A stretch of DNA of 64,000 nucleotides from Pomphorhynchus laevis (taxonomy: Eukaryota; Acanthocephala; Palaeacanthocephala; Echinorhynchida; Pomphorhynchidae): the NCBI GenBank assembly GCA_012934845.2, contig WNNJ02001835.1, positions 62,001-126,000 of the forward strand. Reading direction: 5' to 3'. The translations under genes were made by a program, and so were the position numbers. Each line of letters begins with the position of its first letter. Position 1 is the first letter of the stretch. Below, piece by piece: positions 52,140-61,876 of the stretch. Below the pieces are notes generated by a model that saw only the letters and a list, made by a program, of their open reading frames with translations, had not been told where the DNA came from and made no database searches.

Positions 52140-53226
52140 GAAGTAATCAAATTTATTATTAAATAAATAATAAATTAAATCAGCTAACTGAGTCTACGTA
52201 TTTAATATAATTATAAAATAAACAAAACATAATAATGCTAAATCAAAATTTAATAATTAAATAATAAAATTAATAATTGTTTTTAGATTTTCTATAATTT
52301 AAATCAAATTAAAATAAATGAAATTTAAAAAAAAACGTCATTTTTATGAATTGACTAATAAATAATAGACGTTGTATTAAGACTATTGTTATAAGATTTT
52401 ATATAATTTAAATCAAGTTTAAATTTTAATAGCAATTTAAAATAATTCAAATCAGCTAACTGAGTCTACGTATTTAATATAATTATAAAATAAACAAAAC
52501 ATAATAATGCTAAATCAAAATTTAATAATTTAATAATAAAATAAATAATTGTTTTTAAATTTTCTATAATTTATATCAAGTTTAAATTTTAATAGCAATT
52601 TAAAATAATTCAAATCAGCTAACTGAGTCTACGTATTTAATATAATTATAAAATAAACAAAACATAATAATGCTAAATCAAAATTTAATAATTATTAAAT
52701 GCCATTTCAAGGATTTTAGTTTTCAGATTTTACGGAATTTGAAACACAATCATTGAGTGAATAATCAAATCAGCTAACTGAGTTTACGTAATTAATATAA
52801 TTAATTTTTATGAATTAACTAATAAATAACAGACGATGCATCAGAATAAGAAATAGAAATCATCTGGAGGAACTGCTATGTTATCAGGTTTAAGATTATT
52901 TTACGATATCACGATTCGGCCAATAATTTTGAGGGCAATAAACCAGATGTTCCAACCATCGTACCACTAATAGCAAATCAAATCAGCTAACTGAGTCTAC
53001 GTATTTAATAAAATTATAAAATAAACAAAACATAATAATTCTAAATCAAAATTTAATAATTAAATAATAAAATAATTGTTTTTAGATTTTCTATAATTTA
53101 AATTAAGTTAAAATTAAAAATTGAAATTTAAAATAAAAGTAAATTTTTATGAATTGACTAATAAATAACAGACGTTGTATCAGAATAAGAATTAAAGGTC
53201 ACCAGGAGGAACTGCTATGCTATCAT
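52140..53226 (-). repeat. Array of five structured-repeat tails
   Basis: The family end (plus strand AATCAGCTAACTGAGTCTAC) occurs at 52178, 52450, 52613, 52768 (variant) and 52981, all in the same orientation. Each is followed by the AT-rich tail of the unit. Two reach the CCTGATGACC-type head region (about 52860 and 53205, where CTGCTATG is still present) before being cut. The spacing is irregular (about 155-272 bp), so this is a cluster of truncated units and not a simple satellite. Confidence 0.7.
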
Positions 53227-53359
53227 AAAGTAAATTAATAAAGTAAAGTCATAATACGAACAAAGAGAAATGAAAGAAATACGTTCCTTGTTCTCTGTTT
53301 TTCTAACTTGTAATGCTTTTCTGATAGTCATTGGTTGTTTTGTTAAATCTTTATTTATT

Positions 53360-53626
53360 TTGTTTATGCCTAAACATCCTATCATGGGGACTTTCGTTAG
53401 TTCTGGTACACAAGAGGTTACGGTTGCAAGCGAGCACATGAGGAAGCACTTCTTTATAACGAGCATTTGTATTTGTTTTGTTCTCAAAGCTAACAATATA
53501 TCGCTTCGCAATAGCCCAACGTATATCTTGCTTGCCCAGTTACTCGAGGTGTTGAGTGACCCGACGATATATCTTTCGAAAACAAATATTTCTTTAATTT
53601 TCGCGAAGTTAAGCAGGTTACGTTAG
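53360..53626. repeat. Duplicated segment, uninterrupted (empty-site) copy
   Basis: A counterpart of 48985-49118 plus 51086-51139 without the LINE. GTTCTCAAAGCTAAC runs directly into AATATATCGCTTCGCAATAG (53495). Open frames on both strands (53270-53626 plus; 53511-53215 minus) are of uncertain meaning, and I do not recognise a protein. The segment is itself cut at its right end by LINE stub G. Confidence 0.65.
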
Positions 53627-53627
53627 C

Positions 53628-53948
53628 TAAAAAAAGGATTTATTTTAACGTGGCAAATGCGTGCCAGCGCACGCTTACATGACCACAACAAAACAAGACT
53701 GTGAATCAGGTGTCGAGAAGGTGTGAACGGAGGAGGTGTTTGAATATGATAAAGGAGGGGGCGCGGCGGACGTCGAGAGGGAGTTGATTCCAGGCGAGTG
53801 AGGCGGCGACGAGGAAGGATCGGAGACCGTAGTTGTTGGAGTAATTAGGAACGTGGAGTAAGAGGGTATGACAGGAACGAAGCGATAGCGAGGTGGGGCG
53901 AGTATCGTCTAAGAAAGGAAGGTTGATGAACGATGGGGAAATTATCCC
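53628..53948 (-). mobile_element. Family-1 LINE, stub G (3' 320 bp)
   Basis: 3' hairpin at 53659-53674 and the C-terminal frame 53951-53706 (SFINLPFLDDTRPTSLSLR to WNQLPLDVRRAPSF), nearly identical to copy B. The 5' truncation near 53948 is typical of LINE insertion. High similarity and an open frame suggest it is young. Confidence 0.8.
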
Positions 53949-53949
53949 C

Positions 53950-54960
53950 ATCGAGCTGAAATTATCGTTTGAGAACTAGTATCATGACATTGAAATCCAA
54001 ACATGAAACGACTGAATTTTTCTACTACGACGAGTATTTTTTGTGCTTGAGGGTATCGGACCTTTGAAGTCGACTGCTAGACGTTCAAATACTCGAGTTG
54101 CTTTAATTAAATTAAAACTTTCAGGTCGGTTAAAACGTGGTTTGATTTCGCAACATATATTACAGTTTGAACATACTTTCGTTATATCGTCGCACGAGTA
54201 AGGGATGTTATAGGTTCAAATAAATGCAGATAATCGGCGAATACCGGGATTGCATAAGGGCGAATGGAGATTATAAAAGCTCTTTATATCCTCTCGAATA
54301 ATGCAAATACGAGTGAGATCATGGGATATAACATGTTTTTCTAGGTTTGTACCTATATCGAATTTAAAACAAGATAATCTCCAACTGTCATCTTTCAATT
54401 TTCTCGTTCTTAATACGATTTCTAGCTTTGTATTTAAACATAAACGAAACATTGTTTGTCTGTAACTACAGTAAACGATTTCCCAATTAGATAGTGACAC
54501 CATTTTTTGTAGGCTTCGACAATCACATGTTCTTTTTTCGATCACAGAGTATCGTCTTTCAGCTTCATTTAATGTTCGTAAAGCAGAGACAGGGCGTTTA
54601 TCCCTGTCTCTGCTTTACGAACATTAAATCCTTTACTCCTTACTGAGTGAAGCTGCAATCACATCATAAGAAGCATCTGTGTACCGTAAAGTGATTATTT
54701 TCGTCTATGTAAAGAGTTCGGCGTCAGCTACATTTCTTTTTAATCACTCGAATTCCCGGATTACATCTTTGTTCAAAATTATTTTTGATGAACTAATTTT
54801 TGTGATTTTCTCGGAAAAATTATCAATAAGAATAATAAGGGAACATACATATTGCCAATTTAACTGTTTCAATAAATCGTCATTAGTTTGTGTTCATAAT
54901 TTTAACTTTTATATTCAGAACTTATTCAAATTATTTTCTCTCTTGTTTGGAAAATCTTGT
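53950..54960 (-). mobile_element. Ty3/Gypsy LTR-retrotransposon pol fossil (RT end, RNase H, integrase)
   Basis: On the minus strand the order is the RT end, RNase H (TDASYDVIAASLS; RTLNEAERRYSVIEK), the integrase zinc region (PLCNPGIRRLSAFI) and the start of the integrase core (IKATRVFERLAVDFKGPIPS). This is the domain order of Gypsy-type pol. No LTRs or gag are seen. It is broken in many places and looks old. LINE stub G adjoins its 3' side. Confidence 0.7.
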
Positions 54961-55288
54961 GTACCGTTGTGTAAAAACGGTACACACATGCAGTTTCCGG
55001 CTTTGTCAAGCGAGTCGTACGATCTTGGAATTCTCTTAAGAGTGCGACAGTTTTGTCGTCTAATGATTCAAGTTTTTGCACTCTACTTGGCGATTAAGCT
55101 TCGTTCTCAAAATAAGGTTGAAATTTTCGGTAGTTCGTTTGACTTTTATTTTAAATTTCAATTTTTTATTTTTACTTGATATAAATAAATATAAGTTATT
55201 AATATATAATTTATATATTATTATTGTTTCAACGGCTTACAAGCAGGGGCTTAAATAGCCGGTTCACATGAAATAAAAATCAACAAAA
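54961..55288. other. Spacer
   Basis: No gene is seen. AT-rich sequence near 55150-55250 resembles the tail of the structured repeat (TTTTATTTTAAATTTCAATT) but lacks its conserved end. Confidence 0.35.
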
Positions 55289-55795
55289 TCATAAAAACTG
55301 TTCACATCTATAGGGGAACACTTCCTTGCGCATAACAGGATCCATCCGTAATCCGGACTTGAATGCTGAGGCACCACTGCTGCAAACAGTCCCTCCATCC
55401 AGTTTGTTCCAAAGTCCAACTACTCTTCGTTGAAATTGTATACACCGGGACTTTTTCACTAAATTCCGGCTCAAAGTCAAACTGTGTCCGCGAAGGAATG
55501 CTGACTGTCGCAGTTGTAAACACATCCGAAGAGGATGATTTAAAGAACGAATAGCTCGCCACAACATATTCATATCGACATACTGACGGGTCCAAGAAAC
55601 GATATCAAGCCGAAGGCATTGCAAACGACACTCATAGGGCATTTGCGCCAAGATCGGCGCCAACTTTGTTGCACGACGAAGCACTCTCTCAGAGATCAAG
55701 TGTTCCCCAACTGTGCATGGGTATACACAAGGGGCCGCATACAACAACCGGATTAGAACGTGAGCCAAAATTAGAGGCCGAAGAGCAACCGAATC
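55289..55795 (-). mobile_element. CR1-like LINE, C-terminal fragment
   Basis: The frame 55768-55289 (about 159 codons) reads RLLYAAPCVYPCTVGEHL, VLRRATKLAPILAQMPYEC, FLRGHSLTLSRN and FQRRVVGLWNKLDGG, the C-terminal domain of CR1-group ORF2. It is open across its length but lacks RT and endonuclease. It is similar in kind to the 45.9 kb fragment. Confidence 0.62.
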
Positions 55796-55819
55796 AAGAG
55801 CTAAGGATGTTTTTTTGTA

Positions 55820-56140
55820 TTATCAGTTTCTAGTTCTTTCTTGAGATGTGCTCTTCGATTTGTCAATTTATCATGTATGTGTCTCCCTGTTTGCCAAGCA
55901 TATTGAGCAGGACATTTAGTACAATCTGAAAGATATATTGCACCAAGTGCTTGCACTCGTTTTGATCAATAATTGAATAATTTAGGTTAGTTACATTACT
56001 TCAACCTTGTTGTCTCTTTTATTTGGCTACAACACTGACATCGACGTTTTTAACACTTTTGACATCTACCGTCGATTTTTATTGAATTTTCAAGTTTTGA
56101 TCTTATAAGTATATATTTTAATTGATTTTTTCATCTAAAG
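55820..56140 (-). pseudogene. GIY-YIG endonuclease fragment of a Penelope-like element
   Basis: On the minus strand a frame with a stop reads RSKLENSIKIDGRCQKC, then KRRCQCCSQIKET, a CxxC...CxxC finger. GAIYLSDCTKCPAQYAWQTG and RHIHDKLTNRRAHLKK follow. GAIYLSDC-KC-AQYAWQTGR corresponds to the GIY...YIGQTGR block of GIY-YIG nucleases. A Cys-rich finger before GIY-YIG is known in Penelope-like elements. No RT is attached on this strand, so it is an orphan piece. DIRS-like or other carriers seem less likely. Confidence 0.6.
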
Positions 56141-56204
56141 GCTATACTTGGTGGTTCACATTTTAAATTGAATGCAGTCTGCGCTCTTGAATTAATATCA
56201 TTTA

Positions 56205-56285
56205 TTCTTTATATATACAATATATACAATATATACACAATATATACTATATATATTTTATATATACATATATATTATTTCCAGC
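56205..56285. repeat. TATACAATATA-type microsatellite
   Basis: Short repeats of ATATACAAT/ATATATAC over about 80 bp. Confidence 0.7.
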
Positions 56286-56454
56286 ATTATATTATACACC
56301 AGCAAATCGAAGAATTTAATAATTAACGTGTCGCACTTTGGGATTTTTCAATCTAGAATACAGGTACAAGCAAAATAAAATATGTCATACGATTTTTAAA
56401 TTTAGTTGTTTCCAATTGTAGATATGGTCTGCATTATTCTTAATGCAGATTATA

Positions 56455-56880
56455 TCTTAATCCAGTAAGCCTTATTCTTAACAAAACCAATATTAATGAT
56501 AAAGAAGGTGTATATCTAGATATGAACATTAAATTAACATTAACTAAAACTACTATTAATTTATGTCGTAAAGATGACATATTTAAATTTACAAGAAACA
56601 TATTTTTGTATGAGTATTCACCTACATACCAAATAATATAAAATATAATACATTAAATAATGAAATTTTAATTGCAACAATATGTAATGATATTGGCTTT
56701 CTACAAAATCATTTAAATAATTTAATAGATACATATTTTAAACTTGGTTACTATAAAAATAACATCAAGCAGACAATAGTAAAATATATAAATCAACACA
56801 ATAATATAAAAATATCAAATTTACAATATATAAAATACAATATTAATACGAGATTAAAATAGCAGCAGAAACAATTTTGT
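56455..56880 (+). pseudogene. Penelope-like RT fragment, C-terminal
   Basis: It reads LILNKTNINDKEGVYLDMN, KLTLTKTTINLCRKDDIFKF and, after frame changes, DTYFKLGYYKNNIKQTIVK to about 56860. It extends further than the 4.7 kb fragment and shows the C-terminal end of the protein (ISNLQYIKYNI). A structured repeat follows on the same strand 65 bp later. There is no GIY-YIG domain between them, so the RT family may lack one at its C-terminus. Confidence 0.62.
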
Positions 56881-56944
56881 TGCAACTATCGGTCAAGATA
56901 AATAAACAATTATTTTGTAAACTTAAACTGTTTAAAATTTATTT

Positions 56945-57485
56945 AAAAAACAGAATTCATCGAATTTGAATTATATGCTTTGCTGCTATGCTGGGTCGAG
57001 GAATAGAGGTCGAAACCTGATAGCAAAGCAGTTCATCCTGATGACCTCTAATTCTTATTCTGATACAACGTATGTTATATATTGGTCAATTCATAAAAAT
57101 ATAAATCAACACAAAAAAAATAAATTTAAAATCATAAAATACAAGTCGATGAATATAAGCCGAAATCTGAAAACATCGCAGTTCCACTTTATGACCATTC
57201 TGATACCACGTCTGTTATTTATTAGTAATTCATAAAAAATGACTTGTATTTTAAATTTTAATTTTTAATTTTTAAATTGTATAAATTCTTATAACAATTA
57301 TTTATAATTATTTGTTTTCTTATTATTAAATTTTGATTTATTGATTTAGCATTATTATTTCATTATTATTTAGCATCATTATTATTTATTTTCTCATTTA
57401 TTATTATTTTTATTTATTATTTTATAATTATATTAAATACGTGGACTCATTTAGCGGAATTGATTCATCTGACATGTAATTATTC
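56945..57485 (+). repeat. Structured (pseudoknot-type) repeat unit after Penelope-like RT
   Basis: It reads TTTGCTGCTATGCTGGGTCG, AGGTCGAAACCTGATAGC, AAAGCAG, then CATCCTGATGACCTC, an AT-rich body with a second partial copy of the middle near 57120-57235, and the end AAATACGTGGACTCATTTAG (57435). The long stem pairs CTGCTATGCT with AGCAAAGCAG, one mismatch. The GGCCCC arm is not preserved. Confidence 0.62.
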
Positions 57486-57499
57486 ACTGATTTTATTTT

Positions 57500-58120
57500 C
57501 TTTATCTTCAGCGTTTGTTCCGCTTCGTGACGGATTCCGATTTTTTGACCACATGACTACACTTTTCTCTGTCCATCGCACATTTTTCCATTACCCATTC
57601 GGCTAAACTTCAAATCGTTCTAGGACATTATTATATCTTATGGAGTAGTGGGATGCCGCCCATCCATCTCAGCATTCACATTTCGATCACTGCTAATTTG
57701 CGTGCGGTTTAGTTTGTATCAGGCCAGCACTCTGCTAAATACAGTGCGACTTAGCGAATGACGGTGTGGTATATCTTTTATTTAAGATTATCTGGCATTT
57801 TATTATCGCATATTACGACAGTCATCGCGCGCCAATTAGCCCACGCACAGTTGATCCTCCTAGTAATCTCAACTGCAATTGATCCATCTGATGCCACTAT
57901 CAATCTGAAATAATCAATCTGTAATCTACAATCAATCTGGAATTTATCTGCCGCGAATCTCCTGCGCTCAGCATGGCTGTCTTCTCAAGATTTAGATGTA
58001 TGCGGTATTTTTCCCTCTGATTTTTCCACTCACGGACATGTAGCTCCAGTTTATTTCTATCCTCGCATGTCACCATTATGTTTACATACAGGATGATGAT
58101 GCCAACCGCTGGCTTAGCCA
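57500..58120 (-). mobile_element. LINE fragment of an RTE-like or related family
   Basis: On the minus strand: NIMVTCEDRNKLELHVREWK, EKYRIHLNLEKTAMLSAGD (RT end), then DGSIAVEITRRINCAWANWR, CDNKMPDNLK, AECWPDT and MLRWMGGI. These blocks (W...L...G-LN-KTE-L; R-AW-WR; C-MP-LK-K-Y; YG-ECW; MLRW-G) are characteristic of LINEs common in nematodes and some other animals. The catalytic YADD reads YVNI. Several stops are present. Confidence 0.65.
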
Positions 58121-58554
58121 AATATTTCTACAAACTGATATAAACCTGATAGCATGTCAGTTCTTTTAATGACCTTTAATCCTAATTCTGATACAACGTC
58201 ATCAGAGGAAATACGTCATTAGCGCGTATTTGGCCCCGCTGCTATGCTGGGTAGAGGAACAGGGGCCGAAACCTGATAACATAGCAGTTCCTTTTAATGA
58301 CCTATAATCCTTATTTGAATACATCGTCTGTTATTTATTAGTCAATTCATAAAAATTGACTTTTATTTTAAATTTCAATTTTTATTTTAACTTGATATAA
58401 ATTATATAAAATCTTATAACAATTATTTATAATTATTTATTATCTAATTATTAAATTTTGATTTATTGATTTAGCATTTTTTTTATTTTTTTTTATTTTT
58501 ACACAAGGATGTATAAAAATACATGCTTATTCTAATCCTTATTCGAATACATCG
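58121..58554 (+). repeat. Structured repeat, tandem unit 1
   Basis: A 434-bp unit. It opens with the back half of one copy (CTGATAGCATGTCAG, TTAATGACC), then GTCATCAGAGGAAATACG, hairpin AAATACG/CGTATTT, GGCCCC, arm CTGCTATGCT, GGGTAGAGGAACA, GGGGCC, GAAACCTGAT, arm AACATAGCAG and TTAATGACC, followed by the AT-rich body. It is followed by a nearly identical unit. Base-paired parts are better conserved than the body relative to copies at 4.2 and 36.7 kb. Confidence 0.75.
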
Positions 58555-59075
58555 AATATTTCTACAAACTGATATAAACCTGATAGCATATAAGTTCTTT
58601 TAATGACCTTTAATCCTAATTCTGATACAACGTCATCAGAGGAAATACGTCATTAGCGCGTATTTGGCCCCGCTGCTATGCTGGGTAGAGGAACAGGGGC
58701 CGAAACCTGATAGCATAGCAGTTCCTTTTAATGACCTATAATCCTTATTTGAATACATCGTCTGTTATTTATTAGTCAATTCATAAAAATTGACTTTTAT
58801 TTTAAATTTCAATTTTTATTTTAACTTGATATAAATTATATAAAATCTTATAACAATTATTTATAATTATTTATTATCTAATTATTAAATTTTGATTTAT
58901 TGATTTAGCATTATTTTTTTATTTTTTTTATTTTTACACAAGGATGTATAAAAATACATGCTTATTCTAATCCTTATTCGAATACATCGTCTATTATTTA
59001 TTGGTCAATTCATAAGAATTGATTTTTATTGAGTTTGAAAGTATAAAATACGTAGACTCAGTTGTCTGATCTTAT
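58555..59075 (+). repeat. Structured repeat, tandem unit 2 and terminal tail
   Basis: The second 434-bp unit (58555-58988) differs from unit 1 at only a few positions. It ends in a tail that carries the family end AAATACGTAGACTCAGTTGT (59046). The junction brings the 3' head motif of one copy next to the hairpin of the next. The TEX10-like gene begins 140 bp later. Confidence 0.75.
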
Positions 59076-59215
59076 TTATTAAACGCGCATGTCGTAATTA
59101 TAAAAATAATGGTATATAAATGCATTAATATAAAATTATTATATTTTTTTTTAATTTTGATTAAAATATTTATTAATCAATACTAATACAATAATCTGTT
59201 CTGCATTAGTTTCAG

Positions 59216-59383
59216 ATGCCAAAAGCTAACGTGGTTAAATGTTGCCCAGATTTCAGAAAGAAACATTTGAAGCCTGGTAGGAAAATTAAGCGCATTAACC
59301 TTACAAAGCCTACCGTTCATGTTAGGAAATTAGTTCTTTTGGATCAACTAAATATTAACAATGAGGATGTCAATGTCATAAAG
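59216..59383 (+). CDS. TEX10: TEX10-like exon 1
   Basis: 56 codons from ATG at 59216 to AAG|GTCGTA at 59383/59384. The ATG follows TTTCAG without a gap, so this may be the second exon of a gene with a 5' UTR intron, or a trans-splice site. Confidence 0.72.
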
Positions 59384-60172
59384 GTCGTATTTTTTAGATA
59401 ATTTTATTACAACAAAATGCTATATATATTGTAGGACTGTGTCACCAAGTTACAGAGTCCAATCGCACGCGTTGTTCGCGATGGGTTAAATAAATTCATT
59501 GCTCTAGGATCATTGAAAAATCCATCAATCTTACAAATTGCTTGGTCATTACTTTACAAGGATTCGACAATTAGGCGATCATTGCTTCGCATAATGAAGA
59601 TTAACCCGAAAGAATTTATCTCTGACGAGGACACCCTGTGTTCAAATCTACATTCCTTGTGGACTCATAGAGACGAGCACGTACGACATGATGGTCTACT
59701 AGTATTGGATATACTTTTAAAATCCAAAGAAATTAGAACATTGCCGCAACTGCATCTTCTTGAATGTTTGTTAAAGTCGTGTGCTGTCGTATCACATTCA
59801 ACTTCACTAGTCAACACAACTGTCGATTTGAAGCTTCAAATTGCTAGCCTTATTCAAGGATTATTAATGCGTTATTTACTTGAAAAGCATCCTTCTTTTG
59901 ATTCAGCAGTTTATGAAGATGATGAATATAGAAGCGAACTTAAATCAAACGATAACGATAGCTTGTTTTCCTTAAAACCAATAAAATTTTCACATTACGT
60001 CGTATCAAGGTAAGATTTTATCTTATCTTTTTCGAATTTTTTCGAATTTTATTCCACCACAAGTTCACATACATGTTTTGAAGGAGATCCGATATTGCCG
60101 ATTTTGAACAACTCTGCCCCGAAATATTGTCGATACTCGATGGAATCTGGAATACTTTAAAAACCACAAACG
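59216..60172 (+). CDS. TEX10: Ipi1/TEX10-like ribosome-biogenesis protein (5' three exons)
   Basis: Joining 59216-59383, 59435-60009 and 60087-60172 gives 276 open residues. Residues 10-40 (CPDFRKKHLKPGRKIKR, TKPTVHVRKLVLLDQL) match the conserved N-terminal lead of yeast Ipi1 and animal TEX10 (DF-K-KLKVGK). NVIKDCVTKLQSPIARVVRDGL then matches their first helical repeat. A later block (DEHVRHDGLLVLDILLKS) matches the alpha-helical repeat region. In yeast and animals this protein belongs to the Rix1 complex (Ipi1-Rix1-Ipi3; TEX10-WDR18-PELP1), which acts in nucleolar 60S subunit maturation. Introns are 51 and 77 bp, with donors AAG|GTCGTA and AG|GTAAGA. Exon 3 ends in phase 1 at a GTAATG donor. 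Full family length is 330 to more than 900 residues, so more exons are expected downstream but none is secure. Confidence 0.75.
59435..60009 (+). CDS. TEX10: TEX10-like exon 2
   Basis: Acceptor ATATTGTAG|GACTGT at 59435. It encodes DCVTKLQSPIARVVRDGL through KFSHYVVS plus two bases of the next codon; donor AG|GTAAGA at 60009/60010. Mostly helical, with the family's VLDILL block at about residue 130 of the joined protein. Confidence 0.75.
60087..60172 (+). CDS. TEX10: TEX10-like exon 3
   Basis: Acceptor TTTTGAAGGAG|ATCCG at 60087, chosen because it keeps the frame (the nearer AG at 60083 gives a stop). It encodes SDIADFEQLCPEILSILDGI, then WNTLKTTN, and ends at ACG|GTAATG. Confidence 0.65.
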
Positions 60173-61376
60173 GTAATGAATTTCCTTAGAAATATCCCAT
60201 GTTCAATTAAATATTTTGCTGCTTTATTTTTCAAATTTTTTCACAATTTACAATTTTGTGAAATTTCCTCTTATGTTATTGTTTCCTCCAATGTTACTCA
60301 CATATATATTTAATTTTGTATTAAACTGTTTGGAAATACATTAGGAAATTCAAATTCAGTTTGATTTATACTGTCGTAATACAATATAATTACGAAAGAA
60401 TTCTGTAAATAAAATCGAATCCGTCAAATGTATTCTGGAACGCAGCTTGTTAATAATATAATAAACTATAGAAATTGCTTACTAAGAGATAAATATAAAA
60501 CACGGAAGAAGCTTGTAAAAACGAAACATTTAAATGAAAAAGAGCTTATTTTGAATAATTCTTTAGTCACTAATGTCAAATTATATACAGGCATATAAAG
60601 TATAAATTATATACAGACATTTAGTAATTCATAAGTTTTGTTTTGCAAAAGAAAAACATTAACAAATGTCAATGTTTTACACTCGATTTAAATATTTGTT
60701 TTTATCTAAAATGAGTTTTTCTTTTCATTGCCTATATAGTCGTTACTAATAGGTAAACGGGGAAAACGGACATAACTGGGTATTGGAAACCTCATTGTCC
60801 AATAGCAATAAATTCCCTGAATTTGATTCACCAGTAGTGTCCATGTTTTAAGAGCTTTTAGAGATCCTTCACCGCAGTTTAGAAGGATTCATCGCAAAGT
60901 TGATTATTACAAGACGACCGATAACATGTGCTGCAATAATATTTCGAATCACTTTTGTGACCGCATTTGGACTCTAAAGTCGCCTTGTTAATCTCATGAT
61001 TACCAATGCGACCTTATTATTAATATGGACACGCATGATACCATATTTCTTATTTTTTTATTTTATAAAAAGAGGCTTAATCCTTATTTTTAATTTATAT
61101 TTAGTATAAAATACAGAATCTACTATCTTATCTGATTGTTTTAATAAGAGGGAATTAATACAGGTAATGCAAATGTTTTATAACAAAGCGGACGATATGC
61201 AGTTCGCTGGCATTACTTCTAACATGAACGCGATGTTGTCCCGTTGAATTACAGCACTGATTCGCTGTAGCAGCCATATAACTGCTCTTTAAAATTCTCA
61301 TTTCTGTAGGCGGGAAGAAAAAAACGATTATTTTTGAGTTGTCCTTAATTCGGTAATTCATCAACTGTTTATTAAT
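60173..61376. other. Region after TEX10-like exon 3
   Basis: Mostly AT-rich. At 60750-60850 a frame after a TACTAATAG acceptor-like site reads VNGENGHNWVLETSLSNSN, then KFPEFDSPVVSMF and a stop. It could be a terminal exon, but its phase (0) does not fit exon 3 (phase 1). Nothing else is recognised. Confidence 0.35.
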
Positions 61377-61876
61377 GTGAACAAATTTAATGTGGACAGA
61401 TTTAATGTGGACAGATTTAATGTGGACAGATTTAATGTGGACAGATTTAATGTGGACAGATTTAATGTGGACAGATTTAATGTGGACAGATTTAATGTGG
61501 ACAGATTTAATGTGGACAGATTTAATGTGGACAGATTTAATGTGGACAGATTTAATGTGGACAGATTTAATGTGGACAGATTTAATGTGGACAGATTTAA
61601 TGTGGACAGATTTAATGTGGACAGATTTAATGTGGACAGATTTAATGTGGACAGATTTAATGTGGACAGATTTAATGTGGACAGATTTAATGTGGACAGA
61701 TTTAATGTGGACAGATTTAATGTGGACAGATTTAATGTGGACAGATTTAATGTGGACAGATTTAATGTGGACAGATTTAATGTGGACAGATTTTATGTGG
61801 ACAGATTTTATGTGGACAGATTTAATGTGGACAGATTTAATGTGGACAGATTTAATGTGGACAGATTTAATGTGGA
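61377..61876. repeat. 15-bp minisatellite (GTGGACAGATTTAAT), about 33 units
   Basis: Almost perfect 15-bp units; two neighbouring units near 61790-61812 share a T-for-A change, so they were duplicated together. Because 15 is a multiple of 3, two plus-strand frames stay open across it (repeating VDRFN and MWTDL), but there is no evidence of a gene. Confidence 0.95.

Noticed and set aside
53215-53626. Opposed frames of about 100-118 codons in the duplicated segment
   Set aside because: Both strands are open, neither is recognised, and the paralogue at 48985-51139 does not keep them open across its length; treated as a repeat.
54679-55179. 166-codon plus-strand frame
   Set aside because: It lies opposite the RT/RNase H region of the Gypsy fossil and is rich in F, I and K as random AT-rich sequence would give.
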